A DNA stretch of 64,000 nucleotides, from contig JBBPUQ010000001.1 of the NCBI GenBank assembly GCA_038501195.1, positions 4,836,001 to 4,900,000 of the forward strand. The letters are read 5' to 3'. Position numbers and translations under genes: made by a program. The stretch is from Nemania diffusa. Taxonomy: Eukaryota; Ascomycota; Sordariomycetes; Xylariales; Xylariaceae. Numbering within the stretch: the first letter of the stretch is position 1; the number at the start of each line of letters is the position of its first letter. Positions 21,159-32,493 of this stretch are shown one piece after another. The notes below the pieces were generated by a model, which saw only the letters and a program-made list of their open reading frames with translations, had not been told where the DNA came from and ran no database searches.

Positions 21159-24068
21159 ATGGCTCCGCTCAATCCGTATCTCGCCTACAAGCGAGACACC
21201 AGCCGCCTCGTATTTTGGATCGTCAAAGCATCCAATGCCATCATCACCTCCTCAGCCACTCTACCCGATGATGCGCCCAAAACCCCAAACACGAACGGCC
21301 AGATCACTGTGTCAAGCCTCGTGTCCCTCTCGAAGCTCATCGCTAAGCACATTAATCCCATCCCATCCGCCATCCTGGCGCTATTCAATTCAGCGATACA
21401 GGCGCGAACGGCCACTTACGAGGGTTTCCAGCGGCTTGTTGCCAACAAGTCCGACCCTGAGGTCGAGCGAAGTAACGTCTCTCACAAGCATTTCATCGAT
21501 GCCCTTGTCGAAGCCTTCGGGGCACTAGGAGGAGTTGCATGGGCTGAAAAATGTAAATTGGAAGGCCCGCCTCCCAACAATGAGGCCGACCTCGAACAGG
21601 CCCTCTTCGCCAACAAATTCGCTGTCCTCAGTATTGATAGAGAAACAGTACTGGAGGATGAAGCCGCATGTGATGATGGGTCTGACCTAGAAACTCAACA
21701 GCACCAAGCCTCTCAGAGACGTCAGCAGCAGAAGAAGTCATCCGGCAAAGGAAAGAAGGCGAAACATGGGAAGAATGCCAATAAGAAGAAGCAACGTTTG
21801 CCAGCGGCCAAGACGCAGAGCCTCGATGACGTCCCAGTGGAGAGCTACCGCATCATCCAAGATGAGGAAGGGATTATGACTGATTACCTGATGGCTGTCT
21901 ATGCCCTCGTTCAGGAATGGGCTGGACTTCGAGCCTATCTGCAGGGGCTGTGGCAAGACGTGGCATATAACGGGCTCAACAGCGCCGTTGCCGGGGCCTT
22001 GTCGAACATGGCCATTAATATGATCGAGTGCTCGGCTGCCGCCATGTTTGTCGACTTTCCCGGACACGACTCTTATGAAACCGTCATGAACACCATCACC
22101 CGTGGAGACCCAGACAAAGCGCAAGGGATGTTCGTCGTGGCGCTTCACAAGATAAGCCCGGATCAGGCCAGCACCAGGAAGGTCCAGGAAACTGCAGTTG
22201 ACATCAAAGAGCAGTTCTTGATATATGCATACCGAGACCTCATTGACTTCGTCACCGACTTCCAGAAGACGCGAGGTGGAAAACCGACAAAGCGCATGCT
22301 TAATCAAATCGGCAATTGGGACCCCAATCTCGACCTTCAGCGCGCTAACGAGACAGAGAGGCTGAAGTGGCGCCGATCCTACACCATCAACTGGCTCTAC
22401 GACCTTGTCAATACCTTCTCGGCTATTGTTGTGCAGCGCAACACCATACGAGGGGAACAGCACGCGTTGGAATCGGTGGACTGGTCTACTGCTGGCCCCT
22501 GGGATAAGCACCGGCGGCTCTTTGGGCTGAACGAGTTTGCTGGTATGGTTACGCATCTTGCTATGCAAAGGCCGGGCTCAGATATTCGGTATAAAATTCT
22601 CCCTCATCATATCTTCCAGCTGCAGTGCATTGTTGACTCACTTACCATTTCCCGTGGCTGGTCTCTCAGTGGCCTCCGAGGCCATGCCCTCAGAGCACCA
22701 CCCCAGGGCTTCCGGCCACGACGAGATGTTGATCTATTCCTCGATCGAGAGAATGATCGGCCTGGCTCAGGGTTTCTCCAGGCGGTGGATGTTCTCAAGC
22801 AGCTGTTCCAAAAGGATGGAATACTTCATAGCGATTTCAATCGCCATGAAGCGAGCTACGGACTGTTGGAAGCCGTCCAGTATGATTTCGTCAATTGGCT
22901 GGGGGAGTCGAAGTATATGCACGGGCTCACTAACATCCCTCCATCTCGATTCTCCGCCACTAACCCCAACGGTCTTTGGGAGTATTCACCGTTCCTCTGC
23001 GGTGTTGGCCTCGAAGAAGGACTCAGGGAAGCCTATCGGTACAGCTTCGTTGTCCTTGATACGCTCCCGGAACCCGTACTGTTGGTCCACCTGCACAACA
23101 TGCTCGTCCAGAAAGGCTATATTGCTGAGCCAGTCGGGCTGTATGCATCGTTCCAAGAGCTATTTCCGAAGTCGTTTTTCGCTGATGGCAAAGTCCCAAC
23201 TTCGAACTTTGGCGAAGCTATCCAAGCGAGGGTCGCCGAATTGCCATCACGTCGCCGCAGGGCCTCACGTACCCCTGACAACCTCAAGGAACTCAGGATA
23301 AACCGGTTTTTCAAGACAAAATCATATCCCATGGCGTGTCATGAGGCAGGATGGAATCCCGACCGCATTCCCGACAGTGATATTCCCATGCCGTCCCTGC
23401 TGGGAACTTACCGTATCAGCCAAACAAAGCACATTGCCGACCCAATTACGGGACAGAAACGAATGGAGGACACAGATTTAGTCAACCGTGCAAGGGCTAA
23501 AGGCATCTCTGAAGAGGATTTAATGGCGTGGGCTACATTTCCCTCTCGCATAGTCAGAGGGGAGCAAACACTTCCCGAGGCTGTTCGGGAGGCGGTGGTA
23601 CCGGAAGGATACACAATAGGCAATCTTTCCAAGCCAGGCAGCAAGAGCGGCATTCCTAAGTTGTCAGGCCAGGAGCTACTCGATCTGCTAAAGCTAGACA
23701 TTTCCAACGACATTTGCGGAGATATACCACTCTCCAGCCTAAACTATGTCTGGACCATGGCTCGATTCATGATGCTATTCCATCAGTTTGAGAGGGAGCT
23801 GGGCAAGCTCCGGAATCCATTATACGTGCAGGCGTACGAGACCGATCCATCATGGCAGAAGCAGAAGCGAGTCGGCCTTGCTTATCTCGCCCTTCATCTA
23901 CAAGACGAGGAGTGTTTGCATGTCATGGCGCGAGAGTTCCAGAACCCCAGGGCTGGATTTATGAATCATATTTACTGGGATGACTTGGAGTCGACAAGAC
24001 TATGCGGGGAAGAACCGAGGTCGAACAGAGACAACGACGAATTGCCAGAGCAGTGTACCGTGATGTAG
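21159..24068 (+). CDS. Large intronless protein resembling the fungal DUF6604 family
   Basis: A single exon of 969 codons, from the ATG in GCCATGGCT context at 21,159 to a TAG at 24,066-24,068. The N-terminal ~170 residues start with NPYLAYKRDTSRLVFWIVKA, continue with a segment like VSLSKLIAKHINPIPSAILA, and end near NKFAVLSID. This pattern, YK-x-DT followed by Trp and later the NRFAxL-like strand, is what I associate with DUF6604, a fungal domain of unknown function; this was judged by eye. A Lys-rich stretch at about residues 186-212 could be a nuclear localisation signal or a disordered linker. The remaining ~750 residues are mixed alpha/beta with many aromatic residues and no recognised motif; no signal peptide or membrane segment is evident. 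It is the only intact gene in an island between two RIP-destroyed blocks and shows no RIP-type stop codons, so it is either functional or recent. Confidence 0.85.
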   Translation: MAPLNPYLAYKRDTSRLVFWIVKASNAIITSSATLPDDAPKTPNTNGQITVSSLVSLSKLIAKHINPIPSAILALFNSAIQARTATYEGFQRLVANKSDPEVERSNVSHKHFIDALVEAFGALGGVAWAEKCKLEGPPPNNEADLEQALFANKFAVLSIDRETVLEDEAACDDGSDLETQQHQASQRRQQQKKSSGKGKKAKHGKNANKKKQRLPAAKTQSLDDVPVESYRIIQDEEGIMTDYLMAVYALVQEWAGLRAYLQGLWQDVAYNGLNSAVAGALSNMAINMIECSAAAMFVDFPGHDSYETVMNTITRGDPDKAQGMFVVALHKISPDQASTRKVQETAVDIKEQFLIYAYRDLIDFVTDFQKTRGGKPTKRMLNQIGNWDPNLDLQRANETERLKWRRSYTINWLYDLVNTFSAIVVQRNTIRGEQHALESVDWSTAGPWDKHRRLFGLNEFAGMVTHLAMQRPGSDIRYKILPHHIFQLQCIVDSLTISRGWSLSGLRGHALRAPPQGFRPRRDVDLFLDRENDRPGSGFLQAVDVLKQLFQKDGILHSDFNRHEASYGLLEAVQYDFVNWLGESKYMHGLTNIPPSRFSATNPNGLWEYSPFLCGVGLEEGLREAYRYSFVVLDTLPEPVLLVHLHNMLVQKGYIAEPVGLYASFQELFPKSFFADGKVPTSNFGEAIQARVAELPSRRRRASRTPDNLKELRINRFFKTKSYPMACHEAGWNPDRIPDSDIPMPSLLGTYRISQTKHIADPITGQKRMEDTDLVNRARAKGISEEDLMAWATFPSRIVRGEQTLPEAVREAVVPEGYTIGNLSKPGSKSGIPKLSGQELLDLLKLDISNDICGDIPLSSLNYVWTMARFMMLFHQFERELGKLRNPLYVQAYETDPSWQKQKRVGLAYLALHLQDEECLHVMAREFQNPRAGFMNHIYWDDLESTRLCGEEPRSNRDNDELPEQCTVM

Positions 24069-24884
24069 GTAGACATTAGTGGGCCGATAATGCGGTGGTA
24101 CATTGTTATTACAGGGTGTTGAGAGTGTAGCCATCGCTCAAACAGGAACATATAAATTGAATGCCTAAAGATGCTGTAGAGATAAGGATGACTGCGAAAT
24201 GGCGCTTAAACCATAAAAGGCAAGGAAATGGTCATGCGCAAATGCTACTAACTAACCCCTGAAGTCACTTGCCAAAAGTCTCCGAATCACCTATAAAGCC
24301 AGTGCCTGGCACCTACACTCTCCTTCTATTTTCCCTTTATTTAGACACCTATAAGGACATCGGCAAGTACAAGTGCTCATGTTAGGCTCGTTCTCTTTTC
24401 CCTTACTAGGCGAGTGCCTCTCATTTTGCAAGCGCCGTGCTTCTCAAGTTCTCGATTCGTTCCGAAAAGGCATTGGCGGATCCCGTAGGGGACCGGTGTC
24501 CTGTATGTATTCCACCACAGCTATTAGCTGTTATAACCGCCCACTTCTTGTTTATGCATATAACAACTGCTCGGATCTAGACTATCGGGTCAAACATTCC
24601 AAAAAAAAAACACCAAACAGTGACTATGGCTAATATCTGCCAGGAATATTACGAAGGTATTTGATAAACCTGGATTGGCTTCATGAAAACGCCGAGCCAA
24701 CATATGAAACTTGCAACAATCAATCAGACCAATCTAAAAGGCTTATTTCTAACAGTATGACAAGGTCTCGTACTGTTGCCTCTTTCGTTGACGGTTAAAG
24801 CTTAACCGTTTTGACGACCGTTTCCCACTGCATAAATAATACATAAATGTAGCTCCTTAGTCACCTGGCTGAGGACAGGGTGGG

Positions 24885-24945
24885 CCGAGCCTGAGCAAAA
24901 GCGGCGAAAGCACTAAGCCCAATTTGTCGAGCGCTACAAGTAAAA
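24885..24945 (+). repeat. Dispersed repeat fragment, copy 3
   Basis: GAGCCTGAGCAAAAGCGGCG followed by CACTAAGCCCAATTTGTCGA. This is the least mutated of the three copies (the others are near 7297 and, inverted, at 16,325-16,385). Confidence 0.6.
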
Positions 24946-24951
24946 CCTAAA

Positions 24952-25045
24952 ACCTCTGAGATGGGTTTTTTTATCCTGTTTTATAATAGGTCTAATATTT
25001 AAGCTATGCTGCTTTTACTTTAAGCTATGTTATTTTTAACCTAAG
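24952..25045 (+). repeat. Repeat flanking the island, right copy
   Basis: Partner of 20,556-20,650 in the same orientation. The right half is more AT-rich here, consistent with RIP spreading from block 2. Confidence 0.6.
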
Positions 25046-25049
25046 TTAT

Positions 25050-25960
25050 ATTTAAATTATTTATAATTTTATATAAATTAAAATTAAATAAGTTTTTAAA
25101 TAAAGTTTTTAAATTATTTAATATATAAATTATAATAAATAAATTAATATATAATTATTTATAATATTTTTTATATTATAATTATATTTTTTAATATTAT
25201 ATTTTTTAATATTATAATAAATATTTAATTATTTATTTTTATAAAAGTTTTTATTAAATTATTTATAATAAATAAATTTATATATAAATATATTATTTTT
25301 TTAATTATTTATTTTTTATTAAAAAATAATATATATTATTAAAATAAAATATATAAATATATATATTATATTTTAAATTATTATTAAAAATTTAAAATAA
25401 TAAAATAAAATAATTTAATAAAATAATTAAATAATATTAATATAATAAACTTTTAAAATTTATTTATTTTTTTTATAAAAAATATATTTAATATTAAAAT
25501 TTATTTATTTTTTTAAAGTTTTAATAATTTAATTAATATAATTTTTTATAATAATATTATATATATTATTTTAATATTAAAACAATTATATATTAAAATT
25601 TAAAAGTTTTTTTTAATAAAAAAAACTTAATTTTATAATATAAATTATTTTATATATTAAATATAAAATAATAAAAAAGTTTATTTTATAATATTATATT
25701 TATAAATATTTATATTATTAAATATTATAAAAAAAATAAAAAAACTTAAAAATTATTATAAAAAATAATAAAATATATTATTTTTTATATTTATTTTTTA
25801 AATATAATATTTATAAAAATTTATTTATTATAATTTATTTTTTATTAAAAAATTAAATTTATTTATATTTAAATAAACAATATTGTTTTTATATTTTTTA
25901 TAATTTTATAAATTAATTTTTTAATTTTTTTAATTAAATAAATATTATTTTTTTAAATTA
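25050..25960. repeat. AT-saturated segment left of the gypsy element
   Basis: Nearly pure A/T with scattered AAGT/ACTT remnants. No frames or motifs are readable. Composition changes abruptly at 25,961, where the less mutated 5' LTR begins. Confidence 0.75.
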
Positions 25961-26184
25961 TAGTTACGGCTAAGTAGCTAGGCTAAGTAACACTTAAAGT
26001 AGTACTTGCAGCTAAAGTAGAGCTTTTGGCTTATATACATAACTTATTATATACTTATAAATATATACTTATACAAACTAAGCTTAAAATAGTTTTTTTT
26101 TTTTTTTTATTTTATAATTAATATATAAATAGTATTTTATTTGCAAGCTTTGCTTTGTTTAAATATATTAATTGTAATAATTAT
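25961..26184 (+). repeat. 5' LTR of the gypsy fossil
   Basis: Begins TAGTTACGGCTAAGTAGCTA and keeps much more G/C at its left edge than the 3' copy. It contains a long T tract near 26,092-26,110. It aligns to 32,269-32,493 throughout. Confidence 0.85.
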
Positions 26185-29090
26185 AAAATTTTTAATATAT
26201 TATAATTATAAAGCTTTATATTTAATTAAATTGATTTAATTAATTAAATTGTTTATATAATAAATGTATTAATTATTTTTGTTAATTTATTATATTATGT
26301 AAATATTTTAAACAATAAAAAATCAACTATTTTTTTAAGTAACTTTTTAGTTATTAGATTTGATTTGTTTAATTTTATAAAATATTATATTTGATTTAAT
26401 AAAGCTTTTAAAACTAATTTTTATTGCTGATTTTTTTATATAACTTTAATAATTAGCTTAATATTTTTTTATATAAAAAAATATAATAAAAATAATAACT
26501 TTATTAATAAAAAAAAAAAAGCTATAGTTTATAAAAAGTTTTAATAAAATATTAAATTTTTAAAGTTTTTTAAAAAATACTAAAACTTTATAATAAATAA
26601 AACTTATAAAAACATTATTATTTATATATATAAACTTGTTAAAAAATACTGAATAAAAGTTTAAAGTTTAAAATTTTTTTTTATAATAACTATTAATATA
26701 AATAAAATAGCTTATTTTAATTTTTATAATATTATAAATATTTTTACTTTTTATAAAGCTGTAAAAATTAGTTAAACTATTATATTTGAAAAAGTTACTA
26801 TTTAAAACTTAAGTTATAAAATATATAATTTAATAAATATTAATATATATATATAAAAATAAAAACTAAACTAAATTATTGTTTTTATAATTAAATATAT
26901 TTAGTAAATTTAATATAAAGCTATATTAAAAGCTAAATTAGTTATAATAAAACTAAATTAAATTAAATAAGCTTTAAAAAAAAAAAAAACTAAATTAAAT
27001 AAAATTAACTAATTAATTAATAATTTAATTATTTAAAATTAAACTATATTAATAGTTATAAATTAAATTATTATAACAAATATTATTAATTAAACTATTA
27101 TATTTTATATTATTGCTAATATAACAAATTTTAATAACTTAAAATATAAAAAGTTTATTAAAGTAAAAATTACTATTTTTTATAATAATTTTAAAAAAAA
27201 CAAAATAAATTTTAAAATATAGCTTTAATATTAATTTAATTGTTTATTAATTAATATAAATTAATTTATAAATAATATTATAAAAATAAAAAATATTAAA
27301 TTTTATTTAAATAATATTGTTATTAATAATTTATAATTTTATTTAAAAAATATTTATTTAAAACAAATTATTATATTTATAAAATTATTAAAACATTTAA
27401 TTAAATAATATAGCAATTTAAACAAAAAAAAAAAAACTTAAATAAAATAAAAAAGCTATAAATTAAAAAAATTAAAAAATTTTTAAATTTTTAAAAACTA
27501 GTTTATATATTTAATTAATAAACAATTTTTTTTTAAGTTTTAATAAAAAAAAAAATTTAATGTTTGTTTTATAAAATAAATTAAAAATTAAATAATATTT
27601 TAATATTTAAATAAAAAAATAATATATAAGAAATTTATATTTTAATATAAAGATTTAATTTATATTTTAAATAAAAATAAAACATTAAATAAATAATATA
27701 AAAAAAAACAAAAAAAACAGTTTAAAATTATTTTAAGTAATAAAAATGTTAAAATAACTAATATACTTTTAAAAAAAGTATATTTAAAGCTTATAAAAAA
27801 AAAAATTAACTAATTTATAAAAAAAAAAAAATGTTTTATTTATTAAAAAAAAAAATATTAAACTTAAAAATATTTTTAAATAAATAAATTTGTAATAATT
27901 ACTATTAAAAGCTAAAAAATTAAACTATTAATTATATATTTAAAATATAAAAATATTAAATAAATTAAAAATTAAAAATAAAAAAAAGTTTAATTTTAAA
28001 ATTATTAAACTTTTTTTTAAAAATATTATTAAATAAACTAATTATAAATAATATAAAAGATTTTTTAATATTATTTTTAAATAAAAATTTATTTTTAATA
28101 ATTATTATAATAAAAATAAATAAATAAATTTTTATTATTAAAGCTTTAGCTAATATAAAAACAAATAAATATATTTTTATAAATATAATATTTATTAAAA
28201 AAATTATAATAAAAATAAATATTATAATTTATAATAATTTTATTAAATAAACTATAGTTAAATATAATATTAACTTATATTAAAAAGTTAATTAAGCTTT
28301 AATAATAAACTTTTATTTATAAAAATATATTTTCGAAAATATATTTTTTATAATAATTAATATAAAATATAATTTTTTAATTAAAAAAATGTTTTATAAA
28401 TAATATAACATTTTAATAAATTATAAATAACATTATTATATTTTTTTACTTTTAAACAAAAAATTTATAATAAATAAAAAAACAAATATAATTACAAAAA
28501 CATTTAAAAAAATTATATTATAAAAAATATAATAAAAAAAGTTTTTTAAATTTTATAAAAACTTTTTATATAAAAATATATAAAAAATAAATTGTTAATT
28601 ACAAATAATTAAAATAAAAAAAGTTTTTTTACTATTATTAAATTTATTTAAAAAAACAAATTAAAAATATAATAAATAAAAATTATATAAATTATAAAAA
28701 AATATAATAAAATAATATAAATATAAACTATTAATAAATATTATTATTATTAAAGTTGCTTTTTTTATAAAATTTATTTATTATAAATAAATTAAACTAT
28801 ATATTATTAATATTAATAAAATCGATATAATAATTTAAAAAAAAAAATATAACGAAATATTTTTTAATAAAAAAAATAAAAAATTAAAAAAAAAAATATA
28901 AAAACAAGTTTTAAAAAAATACTACTTTTTATTTTATATATTTAATAAAATAAAGTTAAATTAATTATTATTAAATTAATTTATAAATTATTAAATTAAT
29001 TTTATTTTTAATAAAATTATTAATAATTTAATTAATTACTTTTTATATAAATTATTAATTAAAAAATTAAAAACTATAAAAAAATATATA

Positions 29091-30115
29091 GTAGAAAATC
29101 TATATAAAAAATTTATTGTTTTAAAAAATGCTTTATTTGTTATACTAGTATTATTTGTTTCAAAACTAAATAAAAAGCTGAAATTTTATATTAATTATTA
29201 AAAAATTAATGTTATTATAAAAAAAAACTGTTATTTTTTGTTTTTAATAAATAAAACTTTAGTTTAAATTGCTAAAATTAACATTTTTACAAAAATTAAT
29301 ATATAACAAATATTTTATTAAATTTATATATATTTAAATTATAAAAACTTAATTACTTTTAAAACAAAATATAATTTTTTTAAATATAAAATATTACTTT
29401 TTAAATTAATTAATAAATTAACTATTTTTTAATAATATATAAATAATATTTTAAAAAAATATTTAAATAATTTTTATAACATTTATATTAACAATATATT
29501 TATTTATTTAAATAACTTAAAAAAATATAAACAATATATAAAAAAAATATTAAAAAAGTTATAAAATATAAACTTGCAAACTAATTTAAAAAAATATAAG
29601 TTTTATATTACTAAAACTAAATATTTAAAATTTATTATAAAAAAAATAAAATAAAAATAAACTTTAAAAAAATTATAATAATATAAAACTAAAAATAACT
29701 AATAAATATAAAAGCAGTTTAATTATTTTTAAAATTTTATAACTTTTATTATTAATTTATTTTAAAATATAGTTATAAAATAAAACTTTTATTTAAATTA
29801 ATTAAAAAAAATATAATATTTTAATAAAATAAAAACTATAAAGCAGCTTTTTTAAAATTTAAAAAACAATTAATTATAACATCAATATTAATTTATTATA
29901 ATTATAATAAAAAAACTTAAATAAAAATTGATATTTTTAATAAAGTAATAATAAAAGTTTTATTATAAAAAAAAAAAATAGTTTTTAATATTTTATTATA
30001 TATTATTTAAAAATTTTATATAAAAAAAAGCTAAACTATAACATTTTAAACAAAAAAATATTAGCAATAATTAAAAAGCTTAAATATTAGCGATTTAAAT
30101 TAATAAATATATAAA
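29091..30115 (+). pseudogene. Remnant of gypsy reverse transcriptase and RNase H
   Basis: In one frame from 29,178 to 29,639 the translation reads KFYINY*KIN, matching the RT motif RFCVDYRxLN with C-to-Y, V-to-I, D-to-N and R-to-stop, all C-to-T or G-to-A codon changes. The preceding LFVSKLNKKL matches LFVxKPNGKL. Around 29,340-29,420 a TKYNFFKYKILLFKLIN stretch matches TRYGxFEYxVMPFGLxN. The catalytic YVDD at 29,484-29,495 reads YINN, followed by IFIY. TKYLKFII near 29,616-29,639 matches the TKYLGFII end of RT. In other frames, 29,711 onward matches VQxFLGFxNFYRRFI, about 29,930 onward KIDIFNKVI matches the RNase H xIxTDASxxxI, and 30,058 onward ILAIIKKLKY* matches ELLAIVxALKYW. The frame changes imply at least two indels in A-rich linkers. 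Confidence 0.8.
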
Positions 30116-32268
30116 AAAAATAGCTATTTTTAATTATAACTAATTATTAAACTTTTAAATTTTTTAATATTAAATAATAATTAAATTTTTAATAAATTAA
30201 TTAAATAAATTTAACAGTTTAATATTATTTTATTATTATATATTAACTAAAATTAAAAAATATAATAACTAATTTATTATTAAAGAAATAAAAAAATTTA
30301 TAAATTTAAAAAAACAAAATAAAACATTAATAACATATAATTTTATTTAAATTAATAAACAAAAAAAAAAACTTATAAATATAAATTTAATAACTAAATT
30401 ATTTTATTTAAAATAAAATATAAAAATTAATATATTATTATTTATAATATTATTAATTAATAAAGTTTTAAAATATAATTAAAAATTTTTTAATTTAAAA
30501 ATATATTAAATTAAAATATAATCAAATTAATTTAAAAATTAAATTTTAAATAAAAGTTTAATAATTTATAAAAAATAACTTATAATTTTATAAATAAATC
30601 ATTTTTTTATAAAACTTTTAAAAAAAATTTATAGCAAAATAATAACAGTTTATTTTAAATATAATAAAACAAAAAAGCTAATATTATTACAATATTAATA
30701 GCTTAAACTAATAATAAATTATAATAAATATATTATTAACTATTTTAAATATTAACTAATAAAAATATTAAAAAATAAAACTTTGAAATTATTATAACTT
30801 ATTTTTATATTTTTATAATTGTTTCAATATATAATTATTAATTTTAAAAAAATAATAATAAATAAAAAAAAAAGCAAATTTATATTTATAATAATAAATC
30901 AATTTAATAAATTATTATAATTAATATTTTATAATAAGTTAATAATTATATAAAAAATAGCATAATTATATTATAAAATTTTATTTAAAGTTTTTAAATT
31001 ATTAAAACAAATTAATTTAAATTAAAAATTTTAATTTTTTTTTTTTTTTATTAACAAATTAATAAAAATATTAAATATTAAATAAACTTTATTATTAGTA
31101 AAATATTATAAATTTATAAAATAAATTAAAATTGCTATTGAATATTTAAATTAATAATTATGCTTTTTTTGCAATTATTACTAAAATAATTAAATAAATA
31201 TATTGTTAACAATAAATTTTGCTGCTATATTATTGCTATATAATTTAATAAAATTGCAGCTATATAAAATATTCTTTAAATTTTTAATATTTAGTTATTA
31301 TAATTAAAAAAATAAAACATAAAAATTTGCAAACTTATTTTTAACTAAACAATTAAATCGAAAAAAAGTTTAGTAAAAAGTTAATATTATTAAATAATAT
31401 ATAAAAATAATATAAATAATATTTAAATAAATTTAAAAAAAAATAATATATTAAAAAAATCAATATAAATAAAAATTTAATTTTAAAATAAATAATTATA
31501 TATTTATTATAAAAAAGTACTAGTTTTAAATTATTAATAAACTTTTTAATAAATTAAACTATTTTTTTATTTAATAATATTTTAAAATTTTTAAATAAAT
31601 AAGTTTTATTACTTTTTAATTAAAAGTTTTAAATAGTTAAAAATTAATAAATTTATATTATATTAATTAATTATAAAAGTTTTTAAATAATTTGTTATTA
31701 AAACAGCAAATAAATAAACTTAAAAACAAAATAATCTTTTTTATAAAAAATAAACAAAAATAAAAAATAAAATAAATATATATTTTATAATTTTATTATA
31801 AAAAAACTTTATAATATTAAGTTAATTAAAAAAAATAAAATTTTAATAATTAATAATATTTTGTAAATAATTTTAAAAATTTAGCTAAAATATTGTTAAT
31901 ATTTTATAAAATAAACTTTAAAGCAGTAAAATTTTTAAAACAATTAAAAAAATAACTATAAATAGCAAAAAAAAGAAAATTTTTAAAAATATATAAAAAT
32001 AATAATATATTAAAAAAGAATTTTATAAAAATAATTAAAAAATTACAAAAAAAATATATAAATATAAATATAATTATAAATAAAGTTATTATAATTTTAT
32101 AATAACTATTTATAAAAAAACTTTATATATTTTTATAAAATAAAAACTTGTAATATAATAATATTAAAGTAAATATTTAAAATAATTTCTTTTTTTATTA
32201 AAATATAAATAATAAGTTTAAATTTTTAAAGTGTTAATTTTAAAATAAAATTTTTTTAACAAAAAAAG

Positions 32269-32493
32269 TAGTTATAACTAAATAATTAAACTAAATAATA
32301 TTTAAAATAATATTTATAATTAAAATAAAACTTTTAGTTTATATATATAATTTATTATATATTTATAAATATATATTTATATAAATTAAACTTAAAATAA
32401 TTTTTTATTTTTTTTTATTTTATAATTAATATATAAATAATATTTTATTTATAAACTTTGTTTTATTTAAATATATTAATTATAACAATTATT
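32269..32493 (+). repeat. 3' LTR of the gypsy fossil
   Basis: More strongly RIP-mutated than the 5' LTR: the left end reads TAGTTATAACTAAATAATTA. Near the right end it keeps a C (ATAACAATTAT) where the 5' LTR has T, so both copies were mutated independently. Confidence 0.85.

Larger units (their letters stand above)
24069..25050. other. Right part of the GC island, no supported gene
   Basis: 3' flank of the DUF6604-like gene. An 86-codon frame at 24,373-24,633 lacks any recognisable features. Near 24,791-24,809 is a small inverted repeat (ACGGTTAA, AGC, TTAACCGT). From 24,885 the dispersed repeat and the island-flanking repeat begin, then composition grades into AT block 2. Confidence 0.5.
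25961..32493 (+). mobile_element. Fossil Ty3/gypsy LTR retrotransposon, RIP-mutated
   Basis: About 6.5 kb bounded by direct repeats of about 225 bp (25,961-26,184 and 32,269-32,493). In the first ~86 aligned columns I count about 25 differences, all C-to-T or G-to-A toward the right copy, which is diagnostic of RIP. The plus-strand interior holds RT, RNase H and related motifs of the Metaviridae type in canonical order (see the pseudogene entry). The ends show GTTAC...GTAAC-like short inverted termini when both LTRs are considered, and AATTA(T) flanks are possible target duplications, but in pure AT DNA that is weak. Gag and integrase could not be read. It is not functional. Confidence 0.85.

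Noticed and set aside
24373..24633. 86-codon frame after the island gene
   Set aside because: No recognisable domain, ordinary length for chance, and it runs into A-rich low-complexity sequence.
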